This document shows positions 34,307-46,554 of a DNA stretch of 64,000 nucleotides, one piece after another. Where the stretch lies: assembly GCF_014174405.1 (NCBI RefSeq), contig NZ_JACEGA010000001.1:2199001-2263000 (forward strand), given 5' to 3'. Every line of letters starts with the position of its first letter. The stretch's first letter is position 1. The DNA comes from Variimorphobacter saccharofermentans (GTDB taxonomy: Bacteria > Bacillota > Clostridia > Lachnospirales > Lachnospiraceae). A program made the translations under genes and the position numbers. Below the pieces are notes generated by a model that saw nothing but the letters and a program-made list of their open reading frames with translations, searched no databases and was not told the DNA's origin.

Positions 34307-34483
34307 TATATTGTAGTATATTTTTCTATTTTATGTAGTATCGATTACCACATAATTCAAGCAATAACACTAGATATATTGGAACCTTCCTATAGAAAAT
34401 ATACTTACCATAGTGTAAGACTGATAAGAAATCGTATGAGTCACGATACATTAATCGTAAAATGAAAAGTTTTCTAATAGTTT

Positions 34484-35101
34484 TTAGTTTTGGAAGTACT
34501 TCTGTCCCGTATTAAATTCCATTGTTATAACAAAAAAATCATCTTCAATCAATGACATGATTGTCCCATTCATACATTTTATTAATTCATAAGCTATCGA
34601 TAATCCCAATCCTGTAGATTGATACGCCCTTGAGGCATCTGCCTTATAAAAGCGGTCGAAGATTTTCTCAGTATCTATATTATCAATGTTATTATATTTA
34701 TTCTTTATCGTTACTTCTACTTTTTCTTCACTGTTCTTCATTTCTATAATGACCATTTCTCTCCCATGGTCAAGCGTATTTTTTATTACATTTTGCAGGA
34801 TTCTCCGGATACCCACCTCATTTGCCCATATCGTGCAGCACTCATCCGGAATAGATATCGTTGGTTCAATATTTCGATTTTTAAAATCGTCATAGAAAGA
34901 AAAGATTGTGTCATACAGTATTTTATTAATATTGCACTCTTCAAATACTAATTGATAAGATTTATTTTGCAGCTTCACATAGGTAAATAACTGTTCTACC
35001 AATTCCTGTAAGGAGTCAATGCGTGATTCAATAATCTTTATATATCGTTCACGTTCGAGATCACTTTTGCAATCAATCAGTAATTCAATATACCCTTTCA
35101 T
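34484..35101 (-). pseudogene. Truncated histidine kinase (sensor and His box lost)
   Basis: 205 residues corresponding only to the end of the HisKA domain and the HATPase domain. It begins MKGYIELLI, the sequence that normally follows the phospho-His box, and has RRILQNVIKNTLDHG (N box), IFDRFYKADASR (F) and STGLGLSIAYELI (G2). Upstream, in frame, the DNA still encodes TPLTS, but the residues before it (SNGVKI) do not contain the expected SHD-type His. No membrane or sensor part fits in the 110 bases before the rubrerythrin gene. No partner regulator is adjacent. It is probably a relic, though the ATPase part could still be made. Confidence 0.75.
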
Positions 35102-35151
35102 TGATGTCAGCGGAGTTATTTTAACACCATTAGAGTATTATAATATTACGA

Positions 35152-35192
35152 GGTATCGATATAAATGAGAATTGTTCTATTCAACCGATACC
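35152..35192. terminator. Possible terminator of the rubrerythrin gene
   Basis: GGTATCG (35152-35158) pairs with CGATACC (35186-35192) over a long loop, 20 bases after the rubrerythrin stop. The U-tract is poor. Confidence 0.4.
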
Positions 35193-35211
35193 CCAACCAA
35201 AGTTCAATATA

Positions 35212-35808
35212 TTACTCACAATATGGCGCTAATGTCAGACGGATAAAATATCCTTGGTCATGATGGCATACCGGACATTCCTTTGGTGCCTGCTTTCCCC
35301 AGTGTACATGTCCGCAATTAAGGCATATCCATCCTTCTTCCACATCGGATACATATAATTTATTTTCTTCGAGTAGTTGGGCAAATTTAGCAAACCGATC
35401 ACCATGTGTTTTTTCAATTGCTGCAATCATATGAAAGGAAGCTGCAACCTTGGGAAAGCCTTCTTCCTTCGCTATATCACCAAAGCTTTTATATACCGGA
35501 TCATATTCCTCATATTCATTGTGTTGTGCTGAACGGAGTAATTTGGCTATGTCATCATGAATATCTACAGGATAACCACCATCCACATGAATTGTTTCGC
35601 CTGCTAGTTCCTTTAAGTGATTATAAAAAATCTCTGCATGTTCTTTTTCCTGATCTGCAGTAAATCTAAATACTGCTTCTATAACATGATGATGTTCCTT
35701 TTTTGCCTGAGAAGCTGCAAATGTGTATCGGTTTCTCGCCTGACTTTCTCCGGCAAAGGCCCTCATCAAGTTATCCTTCGTTTGACTATTCTTGAAATCG
35801 ACTGCCAT
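35212..35808 (-). CDS. rbr: Rubrerythrin
   Basis: 198 residues in the classical order. An N-terminal ferritin-like di-iron domain has AFAGESQARNRY and FTADQEKEHAEIF, with further Glu/His at AAIEKTHGDRF. A C-terminal rubredoxin-like domain has CLNCGHVHWG and CPVCHHDQGYF, giving Cys4 iron. The protein reduces hydrogen peroxide in anaerobes using electrons from rubredoxin or NADH-linked reductases. A GGAGG-type site lies 10 bases before ATG. It is monocistronic by appearance, within a cluster of oxidative and nitrosative stress genes (ScdA/RIC, FNR/CRP regulator). Confidence 0.95.
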   Translation of the reverse strand: MAVDFKNSQTKDNLMRAFAGESQARNRYTFAASQAKKEHHHVIEAVFRFTADQEKEHAEIFYNHLKELAGETIHVDGGYPVDIHDDIAKLLRSAQHNEYEEYDPVYKSFGDIAKEEGFPKVAASFHMIAAIEKTHGDRFAKFAQLLEENKLYVSDVEEGWICLNCGHVHWGKQAPKECPVCHHDQGYFIRLTLAPYCE

Positions 35809-35959
35809 TATCTAGACCTCCTAAATGTTTTCATAAAAAGTATTACCACAACCCATTAATATTATTAATAAATGAAAACATTTCCAAGTAATTAATAAAT
35901 CAGTATTTCTAACAGGATTTATATTTAATATAAATACACTTAATGGATCATAAAATAAA

Positions 35960-36015
35960 AATAGCATTTCCAAATGAACTTCTGTCTTACCAGTAAATTC
36001 AAAGGAAATGCCATT
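35960..36015 (-). terminator. Terminator of scdA
   Basis: AATAGCATTTCC pairs with GGAAATGCCATT (one mismatch) at 35960-36015, with A/T-rich flanks that give a U-tract on the minus strand, 45 bases after the scdA stop. Confidence 0.65.
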
Positions 36016-36060
36016 TGATATTATAACTTCTGATTATAATAAGGACATGATAATTAATTA

Positions 36061-36747
36061 TTATCTTTTATCATATTCCTTAAGAAGAATATTATTCTCC
36101 AGATGAATATGCTGGTGCAGATCAGTTTCAAGTTCTTCCAACAGCTGATATACTAAACGATATGTTCCGCATCCATCCTCCGGTGCACGAAATTGATTGG
36201 TAATCGTGCGTAGCTTCGTCAGTATTTCACCGGCCGCCTCATGCTCCTGGATTATTTCATCAGACACCCGCTGTATTTCTGCTTTATTTACTTCTTCATT
36301 CTCAAAGTCAGGGAAAAGAATCGTTTCTTCTTTGATTAAATGCTGCTCTAAATCGGATTTTAACATTCCGAACAGGCGATATACCTCAAATAATTCTTCA
36401 TGGTTTTTTCCATGAACTCTGGCTATAGTATTTAACAGTTCTGCAATCTCAGGAAGCGCTTTTCTTGTATAGCTGTGATGAGTGTCTTCAATGTAATCTG
36501 TTAATGCGGTTGCACTCATATCACCGAAATTCTCTCCTTGATAACTATTAATTCTTTCTTCCTGAACATTTTTCAGTGCTTCGTAAATGTTGGTCTCATC
36601 TAGCTTCTGCTCCTGAATTACATCATATAATTTTCTGTGCCCACCGCAACAAAAGTCAATCCCATACTCTGCGAACACTCTGTTCGCATTTGGTAACTCA
36701 GCTACTACTTCACCTATTGATAAAGTTTTGTCCATAACATTAATCAT
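36061..36747 (-). CDS. scdA: Iron-sulfur cluster repair di-iron protein (ScdA/RIC)
   Basis: 228 residues. The N-terminal ScdA_N domain contains GIDFCCGGHRKLYD, whose CCGG motif is diagnostic. A hemerythrin-like domain follows, with DTHHSYTRKALPEI, VHGKNHEELFEVY, HLIKEETILFPDF, IQEHEAAGEIL and DLHQHIHLENNILL, providing the His and Glu ligands of the di-iron centre. Proteins of this family restore iron-sulfur clusters damaged by NO or peroxide. The ATG has GGAGGAG 6 bases upstream. A CRP/FNR-type palindrome lies about 105 bases upstream, overlapping the end of the regulator gene, so control by that regulator is likely. Confidence 0.94.
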   Translation of the reverse strand: MINVMDKTLSIGEVVAELPNANRVFAEYGIDFCCGGHRKLYDVIQEQKLDETNIYEALKNVQEERINSYQGENFGDMSATALTDYIEDTHHSYTRKALPEIAELLNTIARVHGKNHEELFEVYRLFGMLKSDLEQHLIKEETILFPDFENEEVNKAEIQRVSDEIIQEHEAAGEILTKLRTITNQFRAPEDGCGTYRLVYQLLEELETDLHQHIHLENNILLKEYDKR

Positions 36748-36851
36748 ACTATCTCCTCCATATCTTATTCACTATTAGGCAATGGCTTCATCATTCTTGC
36801 CTTGTTTTCTTGGTTTCTGTGGATAGTATAAAATATGGAGTTGTTATTTTC

Positions 36852-36867
36852 TGTGATTGTAATCAAA
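36852..36867. promoter_or_regulatory. CRP/FNR-type operator TGTGATTGTAATCAAA
   Basis: Matches the palindrome at 27434-27449 at 14 of 16 positions. It overlaps the stop codon of the regulator gene and lies about 105 bases before the scdA start, in promoter range. It is the predicted target of that regulator. Confidence 0.65.
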
Positions 36868-37576
36868 TTCCTGCAATCTCAGTTAAAGCCTCTGAATCTA
36901 GTATTACAATTGATTTATTATTCATAGAACGTATTATGCCTTCATTCTCTAATTGGCTAAGCTTACGGCTTACCGTTTCTCTTGCAACACCTAAATAATT
37001 CGCCATTCCCTCTCTACTTAACGGAAGTTGAATAACAGTGCCTTCTTTGCTTTCTGATCCATACTTTGCCGCAAATTCAAGCAAAAGTCCTCCAACACGA
37101 TTGTCTACATTACGAACCCCCATTCCTTGAACCGCATTTTCCAGTCTAATCATACGCTCGCCAAGCTCAGCTATGATTTTCACTGCAATATCCGGATGCT
37201 GATATAGCAATTGATAAAATTGGTTCTTTGAAAGAATACAGGTTTTAACTGGTGTAAGTGCTTCAACAGAATAAGTCGCCAAGCGATTACTTAATAAATT
37301 CTGTTCTCCAAAAAAATCCCCCTCAGAAAATACATATAAAATCTGTTCCCTTCCATCAGGGGTATATTTAAACGCTTTCGCACTTCCTTCATGCATTATT
37401 ACAATGGATTCCGACTTTTCACCATCATGCAGTAGCATCTCACCCTTCAGAAAGTCCCTGTGAATAATCAATTCAGCAATCTTACCGACTTCATCATGAT
37501 TTAAAGACGAAAAAATAGGAACCTTTCTGATACACAATTCATTACTACAATGACTACAATTACAATTCTCCTTCAT
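36863..37576 (-). CDS. Crp/Fnr-family regulator with FNR-like cysteine cluster
   Basis: 237 residues. The N-terminus holds Cys5, 7, 10 and 15 (CNCSHCSNELC), close to the FNR cluster pattern, and Cys113 in VKTCIL sits where the fourth FNR ligand is expected. A cyclic-nucleotide-binding-like barrel follows (LLHDGEKSESIVIMHEGSA, FGEQNLLSNRLATYSVEA), then a dimerisation helix and a winged helix. The recognition helix GVARETVSRKLSQLENEG carries the CRP-type Arg-Glu pair (RETVSR) that contacts TGTGA. It probably senses O2 or NO through an iron-sulfur cluster; this is inference from cysteines and neighbours. It lies directly upstream of scdA. Confidence 0.88.
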   Translation of the reverse strand: MKENCNCSHCSNELCIRKVPIFSSLNHDEVGKIAELIIHRDFLKGEMLLHDGEKSESIVIMHEGSAKAFKYTPDGREQILYVFSEGDFFGEQNLLSNRLATYSVEALTPVKTCILSKNQFYQLLYQHPDIAVKIIAELGERMIRLENAVQGMGVRNVDNRVGGLLLEFAAKYGSESKEGTVIQLPLSREGMANYLGVARETVSRKLSQLENEGIIRSMNNKSIVILDSEALTEIAGI

Positions 37577-37780
37577 CTTCTGCCTCCATATTTCAAAATA
37601 GAACTATATCCAAATAGATCGTATAACCAGATTACCTTATACATCTGAATAATTATATATTCATTACGACTAACAATAATATACCATAAACGATTTCAAG
37701 ATTTCCACAATAAACGAAAATATATTTGACATTTAATCGATAAAATACTAAATGTAGATCTTCATACGCCATCATGCTCA

Positions 37781-38160
37781 ATCCCAGTAATTGATTGCGC
37801 TATCTTTCTCTTTATCCCAGTATTAGATTGAGCCCTCCTTCTCTTCTATCCCAGTATTAGATTGAGCCCCATTTCTCTTTTATCCCAGTATTAGATTAGG
37901 CTCTTTTTATCTTTATCCCAGTAATAGAAAGGGCTCATATGTAACAATATGTTTTTCGTCATGCCAGACATTCAGTGAAATGCTTCGTACCAGAAAGACA
38001 TAAGCATTATATGTCTTAATGGTACGAACATTTCGCATGAATGTCTTTCATTCGAAAAACATAGTTACATATGAGCCAAACCTATTACTGTATAATAACT
38101 TAATTAGAGCCTAATCTATTACTGTACAATACCTGTTCAGAGCCTAATCTATTACTGTAC
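37781..38160. repeat. Composite repeat: five direct units, palindrome, three inverted units
   Basis: Units starting ATCCCAGTAnTAGA begin at 37781, 37814, 37848, 37882 and 37915, a 33-34 base period. Inverted versions (GAGCCTAATCTATTACTGTA type) begin at 38073, 38107 and 38140 with the same period. A 146-bp palindrome joins both sides. It fills the 588-base gap between the end of ATPase operon 1 and the regulator gene, and may serve as its transcript end. No open frame is present. Confidence 0.85.
37932..38077. repeat. 146-bp near-perfect palindrome core
   Basis: Nested matching arms: 37932-37945 with 38064-38077 (14 bp perfect), 37949-37958 with 38053-38062, 37966-37974 with 38038-38046, GAAATG with CATTTC, TTCGTACC with GGTACGAA, and AAGACATA with TATGTCTT. 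A 7-base loop lies near 38003-38009. As RNA it would form one long rod. Confidence 0.85.
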
Positions 38161-38164
38161 ATAA

Positions 38165-38827
38165 TCAGGAATATCGTTCGCTGTAATGATGCGCCTGTTC
38201 CAGCATCATATCCTTTACCTTCATGAGGCGAATTTGAGTACTGCGTTCGTTTTCATCCAGCTTCATTATGATAAACTTGATATTTTCCTGCATTTCCGGA
38301 ATCATTACATGTTCTAGTGCATTTACACGACGTCTGGTCTTCTCAATCTCCGCCGCCATAAGCTGACAGGACTTTTCGATCTCAGCCAACCGAAGCATAT
38401 CCGGTAAAATATCCTGAAGAGATTTTACTGCATCATCCAAATCACTAGAGGTAAATGCAAAACCATACGGATAAATATCATTCTCATCCGGTGTCTTGGT
38501 CCGATATTCAAACTTTGGGATTTCAACACTCATAACATTTTTCTTATCAGCTTCCAGATATACCTCTTGTCTGGGCGCCATTAATGCAACATTCAGAATT
38601 TCATCCGGCATTGCAGATCTGGCTAATACAAAATTCATGTTCGCAGCCTGAATCCCTTTTTCCACTTTTTCACGAAGTGTCTTATTCTCACGAACCAATT
38701 CAAGGAATTGTCGCATCAGTTCGTCACGCTTATCCTTCAATAGTTTATGTCCGCGGGTAGCTGTTGCAAGCTTCCGTTTAAGCCTTGTTAATTCCATTCG
38801 AGTCGGATTTACATGTGCCTTTGCCAA
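38165..38827 (-). CDS. ntpD: V/A-type ATPase subunit D, operon 1
   Basis: 220 residues, the central shaft subunit. It is a long antiparallel coiled coil: VNPTRMELTRLKRKLATATR at the start is the standard subunit D opening, and the C-terminal helix contains RRVNALEHVMIPEMQENI, with KFIIMKLDENERS after it. It turns inside the A3B3 head. It is last in operon 1, 14 bases after subunit B. It has only about 30 percent-type similarity by eye to the operon 2 copy, mostly around RxNALxxxxIP. The composite repeat begins 5 bases after its stop. Confidence 0.95.
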   Translation of the reverse strand: MAKAHVNPTRMELTRLKRKLATATRGHKLLKDKRDELMRQFLELVRENKTLREKVEKGIQAANMNFVLARSAMPDEILNVALMAPRQEVYLEADKKNVMSVEIPKFEYRTKTPDENDIYPYGFAFTSSDLDDAVKSLQDILPDMLRLAEIEKSCQLMAAEIEKTRRRVNALEHVMIPEMQENIKFIIMKLDENERSTQIRLMKVKDMMLEQAHHYSERYS

Positions 38828-38841
38828 AGCCTAGCACCCCC

Positions 38842-40215
38842 TTACAATTTGCCGTAATATTGATCCAGGAACTCGTCCTTAATTCTCTTAAGTTCTGTTC
38901 TGGGTAGAATGGATAACAGCTTCCATCCGAGATTTAAGGTTTCTTCGATATCACGGTTGGTATGATAGCCTTGGGATACATATTCCTTTTCAAATGCATC
39001 TGAGAACTGTGCATATAGCTTATCAATATCTGTTAATGCAGCTTCACCAAGCACGACCATTAATTCCTTTGCTTCCTTACCTCTTGCATAAGCAGCAAAT
39101 ATCTGGTTCATGGTATTTGCATGATCGCTTCTGGTCTTACCTTCTCCAATTCCCTTATCCTTCAGACGGGAAAGTGATGGTAATACATCAATCGGAGGCT
39201 GAATATTTTGACGATGTAACTCGCGGCTTAAGATAATCTGACCCTCGGTGATGTATCCGGTCAAGTCCGGAATCGGATGGGTCTTATCATCCTCAGGCAT
39301 GGTTAAAATCGGGATCATCGTAATACTTCCGGCTTTTCCTTTCTTTCTTCCAGCTCTCTCATAGAGAGAAGCAAGGTCCGTATACATATAACCCGGATAA
39401 CCACGACGACCGGGAACTTCCTTACGAGCCGCCGATATCTCACGAAGGGAATCCGCATAGTTCGTAATGTCGGTAAGAATAACAAGTACATGCATATCCT
39501 TCTCAAATGCAAGGTATTCTGCAGCCGTCAGTGCCATACGAGGTGTTGAGATACGTTCAACTGCCGGGTCATTCGCCAGGTTTATGAACATAACAGTACG
39601 ATCGATTGCACCGGTTTCACGGAAGCTTTCTGTAAAGAAATTTGCTTCCTCAAACGTAATACCCATAGCAGCAAATACTACGGCAAAGGGCTCTGAGGTT
39701 CCACGTACCTTTGCTTGTTTTGCTATCTGAGCCGCCAGCTCAGCATGGGGCAAACCACTCGCGGAGAAAATAGGTAGCTTCTGACCACGAACCAGTGTAT
39801 TTAATCCATCGATTGCAGATACACCCGTCTGAATAAATTCCTGAGGATAGTTTCTTGCTGCTGGATTCATAGGAAGTCCTGCAATATCCATACGCTTTTC
39901 CGGTAATATCTCCGGACCATTATCAATTGGACGTCCAAGGCCATCAAAAACTCGGCTTAACATATCCTCCGATACTCCAAGTTCCATGCTGCGTCCTAAA
40001 AAGCGAACCTTACTACTGGCAAGATTGATACCGGTAGAGCTTTCAAATAACTGTACCAGGGCATTGCCACCATCAATCTCCAATACTCTACAGCGACGTT
40101 TATCACCGTTAGCCAACTCTATCTCGGCCAATTCGTCAAAAGCGACATTTTCTACACCCTTTACTAACATAAGAGGACCTGCTACCTCTTGAATGGTTCT
40201 ATATTCCTTTGGCAT
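38842..40215 (-). CDS. ntpB: V/A-type ATPase subunit B, operon 1
   Basis: 457 residues, the regulatory non-catalytic head subunit. It begins [19 protein letters not shown] and shows the B-subunit blocks [52 protein letters not shown] (the degenerate P-loop region, lacking GKT), [33 protein letters not shown] and the [12 protein letters not shown] stretch. ATG shares its A with the stop of subunit A (TAATG), so translation is coupled. Together with subunit A it forms the hexameric head. Confidence 0.97.
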   Translation of the reverse strand: MPKEYRTIQEVAGPLMLVKGVENVAFDELAEIELANGDKRRCRVLEIDGGNALVQLFESSTGINLASSKVRFLGRSMELGVSEDMLSRVFDGLGRPIDNGPEILPEKRMDIAGLPMNPAARNYPQEFIQTGVSAIDGLNTLVRGQKLPIFSASGLPHAELAAQIAKQAKVRGTSEPFAVVFAAMGITFEEANFFTESFRETGAIDRTVMFINLANDPAVERISTPRMALTAAEYLAFEKDMHVLVILTDITNYADSLREISAARKEVPGRRGYPGYMYTDLASLYERAGRKKGKAGSITMIPILTMPEDDKTHPIPDLTGYITEGQIILSRELHRQNIQPPIDVLPSLSRLKDKGIGEGKTRSDHANTMNQIFAAYARGKEAKELMVVLGEAALTDIDKLYAQFSDAFEKEYVSQGYHTNRDIEETLNLGWKLLSILPRTELKRIKDEFLDQYYGKL

Positions 40216-41978
40216 TAGGCTTCCTCCTTTTGTAATAGATTATCTACTTCTTTTTGTAGTCTCATAAGAATATTATCATATTCTGCTTTTATCTTATCGA
40301 GGGCAACATATTTAAATCGACCAATGCTTTCACGGACCTCAAGCTTCACCAAATCCTCAATGGAAGCACCTTTTCCTAAGGCTTCTAATGATATGTCATA
40401 ATAATGTAATACCAATTCCATCATAAGTAATTGCTTGCTCAAGTCTGTATAGGTATCCACCTCATGAAAAGCATCCTGATGTAAAAAGTCCTCTCGAATG
40501 GATCTGGCTGCTTCCAATTTTAGACGATCAGGAGCAGAAAGAGCATCCATACCAACCAGCTTTACAATTTCATCGAGTTCTGCTTCATCATTTAACATTT
40601 TCATAATCCGTGCCCGCAAATCCATCCATTTTTCATCCACATTGGTATTAAACCATTTACCAAGGTTATAAAGCGAATAACTGGTTAACCAGTTAATTGC
40701 CGGGAAATGTCTTCTATATGCCAGATTTGCATCCAGACTCCAGAATACTTTTACGATACGAAGTGTCGCCTGGGATACTGGTTCCGATATATCACCACCG
40801 GGTGGTGAAACCGCACCAATTGCAGACAGAGCTCCCTCTCTTCCATCTTTTCCAAGTGATATAACACGACCTGCTCTTTCATAGAATTGAGCCAGGCGGC
40901 TTGCCAGATACGCTGGATAACCTTCTTCACCGGGCATTTCTTCAAGACGTCCGGACATCTCACGAAGTGCTTCTGCCCAACGGGAGGTTGAGTCCGCCAT
41001 TAATGCAACCGAATATCCCATATCACGGAAATATTCAGCTATGGTAATACCTACATATATGGAAGCCTCACGAGCCGCAACGGGCATGTCAGAGGTATTT
41101 GCGATTAATACCGTACGTTCCATCAAGGACTTACCAGTTTTAGGATCCTTCAATTCTGGAAATTCATTCAGAACGTCCGTCATTTCGTTACCACGCTCTC
41201 CACAACCGATATATACAACGATATCAGCCTCAGCCCATTTAGCAAGCTGATGTTGAACTACTGTTTTTCCACTTCCGAAGGGTCCGGGTACTGCCGCTAC
41301 GCCGCCCTTTGCAATAGGAAACAGGGTGTCAATGACACGCTGTCCTGTTACCAATGGTTTATCCGGAGAAAGCTTCTGCTTATATGGTCTGCCAATACGA
41401 ACCGGCCATTTTTGCATTAATGTTAAATTCTCAGTGGAACCATCTGCTTTTTCTAATACTGCAACCGTATCGGTTACTGTATAATCTCCTTCATTAATAC
41501 TTACTATTTTACCTTGAATTCCATAAGGTATCATGATTTTTTGAGTAACAATTTCTGTCTCCAAAACGGTTCCAATGATATCACCGGCCTCTACCATTGT
41601 ACCAGCCTCAACCGTAGGAACGAAATGCCATTTCTTCTCTCGGTTCAAAGAAGGAATTTCAATACCTCTCTTCAGGTTGGTACCGGTTGCTTCCATGATC
41701 TCAACCAAAGGACGAGCGATTCCGTCAAAAATACCACCAATCAGACCTGGACCCAGTTCTACACTTAAGGGAGCTCCCGTTGATTCTACCGGTTCTCCTG
41801 GACCCAGACCGGAGGTTTCCTCATAAACCTGAATGGAAGCCTGGTCACCATGAATTTCAATTATTTCACCGATCAATCGCTGCTCACTAACACGAACTAC
41901 GTCGAACATATTTGCATCGCGCATTCCTTCGGCAACAACGAGTGGTCCGGCAACTTTTTTTATCGTGCCTTTACTCAT
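40215..41978 (-). CDS. ntpA: V/A-type ATPase catalytic subunit A, operon 1
   Basis: 587 residues. The catalytic P-loop is [18 protein letters not shown], with Walker B-type and arginine-region blocks [40 protein letters not shown] and [18 protein letters not shown]. The A-type insertion around residues 110-190 ([19 protein letters not shown]) is present. It hydrolyses or makes ATP in the head. The start is ATG 41978, with GGAGG 5 bases upstream; an in-frame ATG 18 bases earlier is less suitable. It lies 62 bases after subunit F and is fused by overlap to subunit B. Confidence 0.97.
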   Translation of the reverse strand: MSKGTIKKVAGPLVVAEGMRDANMFDVVRVSEQRLIGEIIEIHGDQASIQVYEETSGLGPGEPVESTGAPLSVELGPGLIGGIFDGIARPLVEIMEATGTNLKRGIEIPSLNREKKWHFVPTVEAGTMVEAGDIIGTVLETEIVTQKIMIPYGIQGKIVSINEGDYTVTDTVAVLEKADGSTENLTLMQKWPVRIGRPYKQKLSPDKPLVTGQRVIDTLFPIAKGGVAAVPGPFGSGKTVVQHQLAKWAEADIVVYIGCGERGNEMTDVLNEFPELKDPKTGKSLMERTVLIANTSDMPVAAREASIYVGITIAEYFRDMGYSVALMADSTSRWAEALREMSGRLEEMPGEEGYPAYLASRLAQFYERAGRVISLGKDGREGALSAIGAVSPPGGDISEPVSQATLRIVKVFWSLDANLAYRRHFPAINWLTSYSLYNLGKWFNTNVDEKWMDLRARIMKMLNDEAELDEIVKLVGMDALSAPDRLKLEAARSIREDFLHQDAFHEVDTYTDLSKQLLMMELVLHYYDISLEALGKGASIEDLVKLEVRESIGRFKYVALDKIKAEYDNILMRLQKEVDNLLQKEEA

Positions 41979-42040
41979 ATTAACCTCCATTTGCATCTTG
42001 AAAAGCGGATGATGAAAAACTCACTCCTATCATCTGCTTT

Positions 42041-42364
42041 TTAATTCTCATTATTAAATATGATATCCGAGCCAACTGCACGCTCGACTGATTTCTTGAC
42101 ATTTCTCATACCTTTTCCGGTATTTCCAGATACACCGGGTATCGGAATAATCGCCGGTAAATATTCAGAAACATATCGATCAATTTCCGTCTCAAGCTCA
42201 GCCTGCAAGCTTTCTGTTATATAGATGACAGCATATTGTCCTTCTGCTAATGTTTTTAACGTCTTAGCTGCTTCCTCATGCTCGGAAACCGGATATGTAT
42301 CCAGTCCTAATGCTGCATATCCATATATACTGTCACGATCACCAAGTACAGCTACTTTATACAT
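42041..42364 (-). CDS. ntpG: V/A-type ATPase subunit F, operon 1
   Basis: 107 residues of the small Rossmann-like subunit F, which attaches to the shaft and regulates the motor. It opens YKVAVLGDRDSIYGYAALGL, with the strand AVIYITESLQAEL and the conserved IPIPGVSGNTGKGM loop. Its start overlaps the end of subunit C by 8 bases. In Enterococcus nomenclature the symbol is ntpG. Confidence 0.93.
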   Translation of the reverse strand: MYKVAVLGDRDSIYGYAALGLDTYPVSEHEEAAKTLKTLAEGQYAVIYITESLQAELETEIDRYVSEYLPAIIPIPGVSGNTGKGMRNVKKSVERAVGSDIIFNNEN

Positions 42365-43325
42365 ACATTTCCCTCAATCTTTCCCGGATAGAGCTATCAG
42401 CAATCTCATTTCTCTTACCCGAAAGCAATATTCGTACCACTTTAATTTCATTTTCTCTTGCCAGAATGTAGGCTGCAAGAGGTGAAATCGAAAATGGGTT
42501 ATATTTTTGCGGTATAATGTGCCGGATGATTACATTATCACACCAGCGTTCAAAAGCAGAGGGTGACTCTTTAAGAGCAGAAACTGCTTCTGCATATACA
42601 GTATTGGAAAGATACTGATAAACGGCTTCAATTCCTTCCTGTGCTGCAGTGATAAGTTCCTTTTTATTTAGACTATCACATTCTGCGATCGCTCTATCCA
42701 TAAATCCAGTATCTTTACCCGTTTTCACGCTTCGGATAGCGATATTGATATTGGCGACAGCAACTTTTAACTCTGCGTATTCAGCGAGTAATTCATTATT
42801 CGTCTCCTTACCCTTGCGAAGTATCGTCTCAAGAGCAGTCCGATCTATAATCACATCACATAATTGGCTATCTCCAGTATGCATTTGAACCTGATATGCT
42901 TCTTCGGCACAGGAACGCATATGTTCCGGTAGTAAAGAAAAATTATGTTCCTTCACTGCATTAAGAATAATCTTTACATCAATGGTTCCCTGTGAGATAT
43001 AAATATCTGTAAAATTTGAATTAGTATAGACCTGTTTTATAGCGGCTTTTAGGTTGTGAAAGTCATTGCTATACAAAAATGTGTCAAAAACAGATAAGTC
43101 TTCCACTAATTCACCTATAATATCCCAGGTTTTTTCACGTTCTATGCTTAACATCTGTTCTGCATTCTCTTCACCAGATGCACCCCAGCCTTTTCCTTTC
43201 AATAAATTCAGACATTCCTTCTCACTCTTGCAGTTCATTAGTTGTTCAATATCGGATTTGTTTAAAAGAGATATCTCTTTGGAACGAATCCGGGCGACTG
43301 CATACAGGTATTGATTATCAGCCAT
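42357..43325 (-). CDS. ntpC: V/A-type ATPase subunit C, operon 1
   Basis: 322 residues, all helical, the funnel-like subunit that links shaft and rotor ring. It opens NQYLYAVARIRSKEISLLNK and includes FLYSNDFHNLKAAIKQVY, a typical segment, plus the terminal IARENEIKVVRILLSGKRN pattern in which arginines contact the ring. It lies 24 bases after subunit E and overlaps subunit F. In operon 2 the C gene stands second rather than here, showing different gene order. Confidence 0.92.
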   Translation of the reverse strand: MADNQYLYAVARIRSKEISLLNKSDIEQLMNCKSEKECLNLLKGKGWGASGEENAEQMLSIEREKTWDIIGELVEDLSVFDTFLYSNDFHNLKAAIKQVYTNSNFTDIYISQGTIDVKIILNAVKEHNFSLLPEHMRSCAEEAYQVQMHTGDSQLCDVIIDRTALETILRKGKETNNELLAEYAELKVAVANINIAIRSVKTGKDTGFMDRAIAECDSLNKKELITAAQEGIEAVYQYLSNTVYAEAVSALKESPSAFERWCDNVIIRHIIPQKYNPFSISPLAAYILARENEIKVVRILLSGKRNEIADSSIRERLREMYV

Positions 43326-43349
43326 GTCATCACCCTTTCTCCGTTAATT

Positions 43350-43946
43350 CTAATCAAACAGCAATGCGTTAACCTGATCCTGAAGGGTTTCTTTATACGC
43401 ATTGAATAATGCATCAAAGGAACAATTTTCTTCCACATCACCATAGACTAAAAGAAAACCGCCATCAATGGAAGCTGTCTCATCCGATACAGTAAGCACC
43501 GCACCAGGTCTATCTTCTAAAACAGCTTTTAGGCTATTATTAAAATCCTTTGGTATACGGTTTTTATCAGATGCAGAAAAAACGATCTGTCCTTCTTTAT
43601 TATGTGCATATCTCTTCACCATCTGAAGAACAATTTCGATTAGTTCGGAATCCGGCAAATTGGCCAGTGACATTCTGGCATTATCGATGATATTGCTTAT
43701 AATCTGCTGTTTTACATCCAGGAGTATCTTCTTCTCCTGAAGTGCAGCTGCAGATTCCGCACGGCTTAGAATCGCTTTCTTATCCGCCTCGGATTTCTCG
43801 GCAATCTCTTTACATCTTTTTTCTGCCTCAGCTTTAGCTGCAGATAGTATTTCTTCTGCTTCCTTATTTGCCTCAGATATTACTTTATCTGCTTTTGCTT
43901 CGGCTTCTGCTTCGATTGCCTTCAATATCTTATCTAGTCCAGTCAT
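43350..43946 (-). CDS. ntpE: V/A-type ATPase subunit E, operon 1
   Basis: 198 residues, the peripheral stalk subunit that pairs with the G/H subunit. The first 110 residues form a charged coiled coil (KAIEAEAEAKADKVISEANK), followed by a globular C-terminal domain with the SIDGGFLLVYGDVEENCSFD block. The start is ATG 43946, because GGAGG lies 5 bases upstream. A longer frame with a hydrophobic beginning is not convincing. It follows the rotor gene by 52 bases. Confidence 0.92.
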   Translation of the reverse strand: MTGLDKILKAIEAEAEAKADKVISEANKEAEEILSAAKAEAEKRCKEIAEKSEADKKAILSRAESAAALQEKKILLDVKQQIISNIIDNARMSLANLPDSELIEIVLQMVKRYAHNKEGQIVFSASDKNRIPKDFNNSLKAVLEDRPGAVLTVSDETASIDGGFLLVYGDVEENCSFDALFNAYKETLQDQVNALLFD

Positions 43947-43998
43947 AAGTTCCTCCATCTCGCTGCCTATGGCAGCAAATAAATAGAATGAATAGCAG

Positions 43999-46501
<2,503 letters not shown>

Positions 46502-46554
46502 GGCTCATCCACCTCCCTTGTTATTATCTGACCGTATTTCTTAATTTCATTAAA

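Larger units (their letters stand above)
34181..34483. other. Gap before the nitronate monooxygenase-like gene
   Basis: Contains the promoter 34277-34306 and the leader hairpin 34251-34270. The stretch 34310-34483 shows no gene. Confidence 0.6.

Noticed and set aside
37781..37948. CRISPR array
   Set aside because: Period and unit number look CRISPR-like, but the whole unit is repeated with few changes and there are no unique spacers; no cas genes are present.
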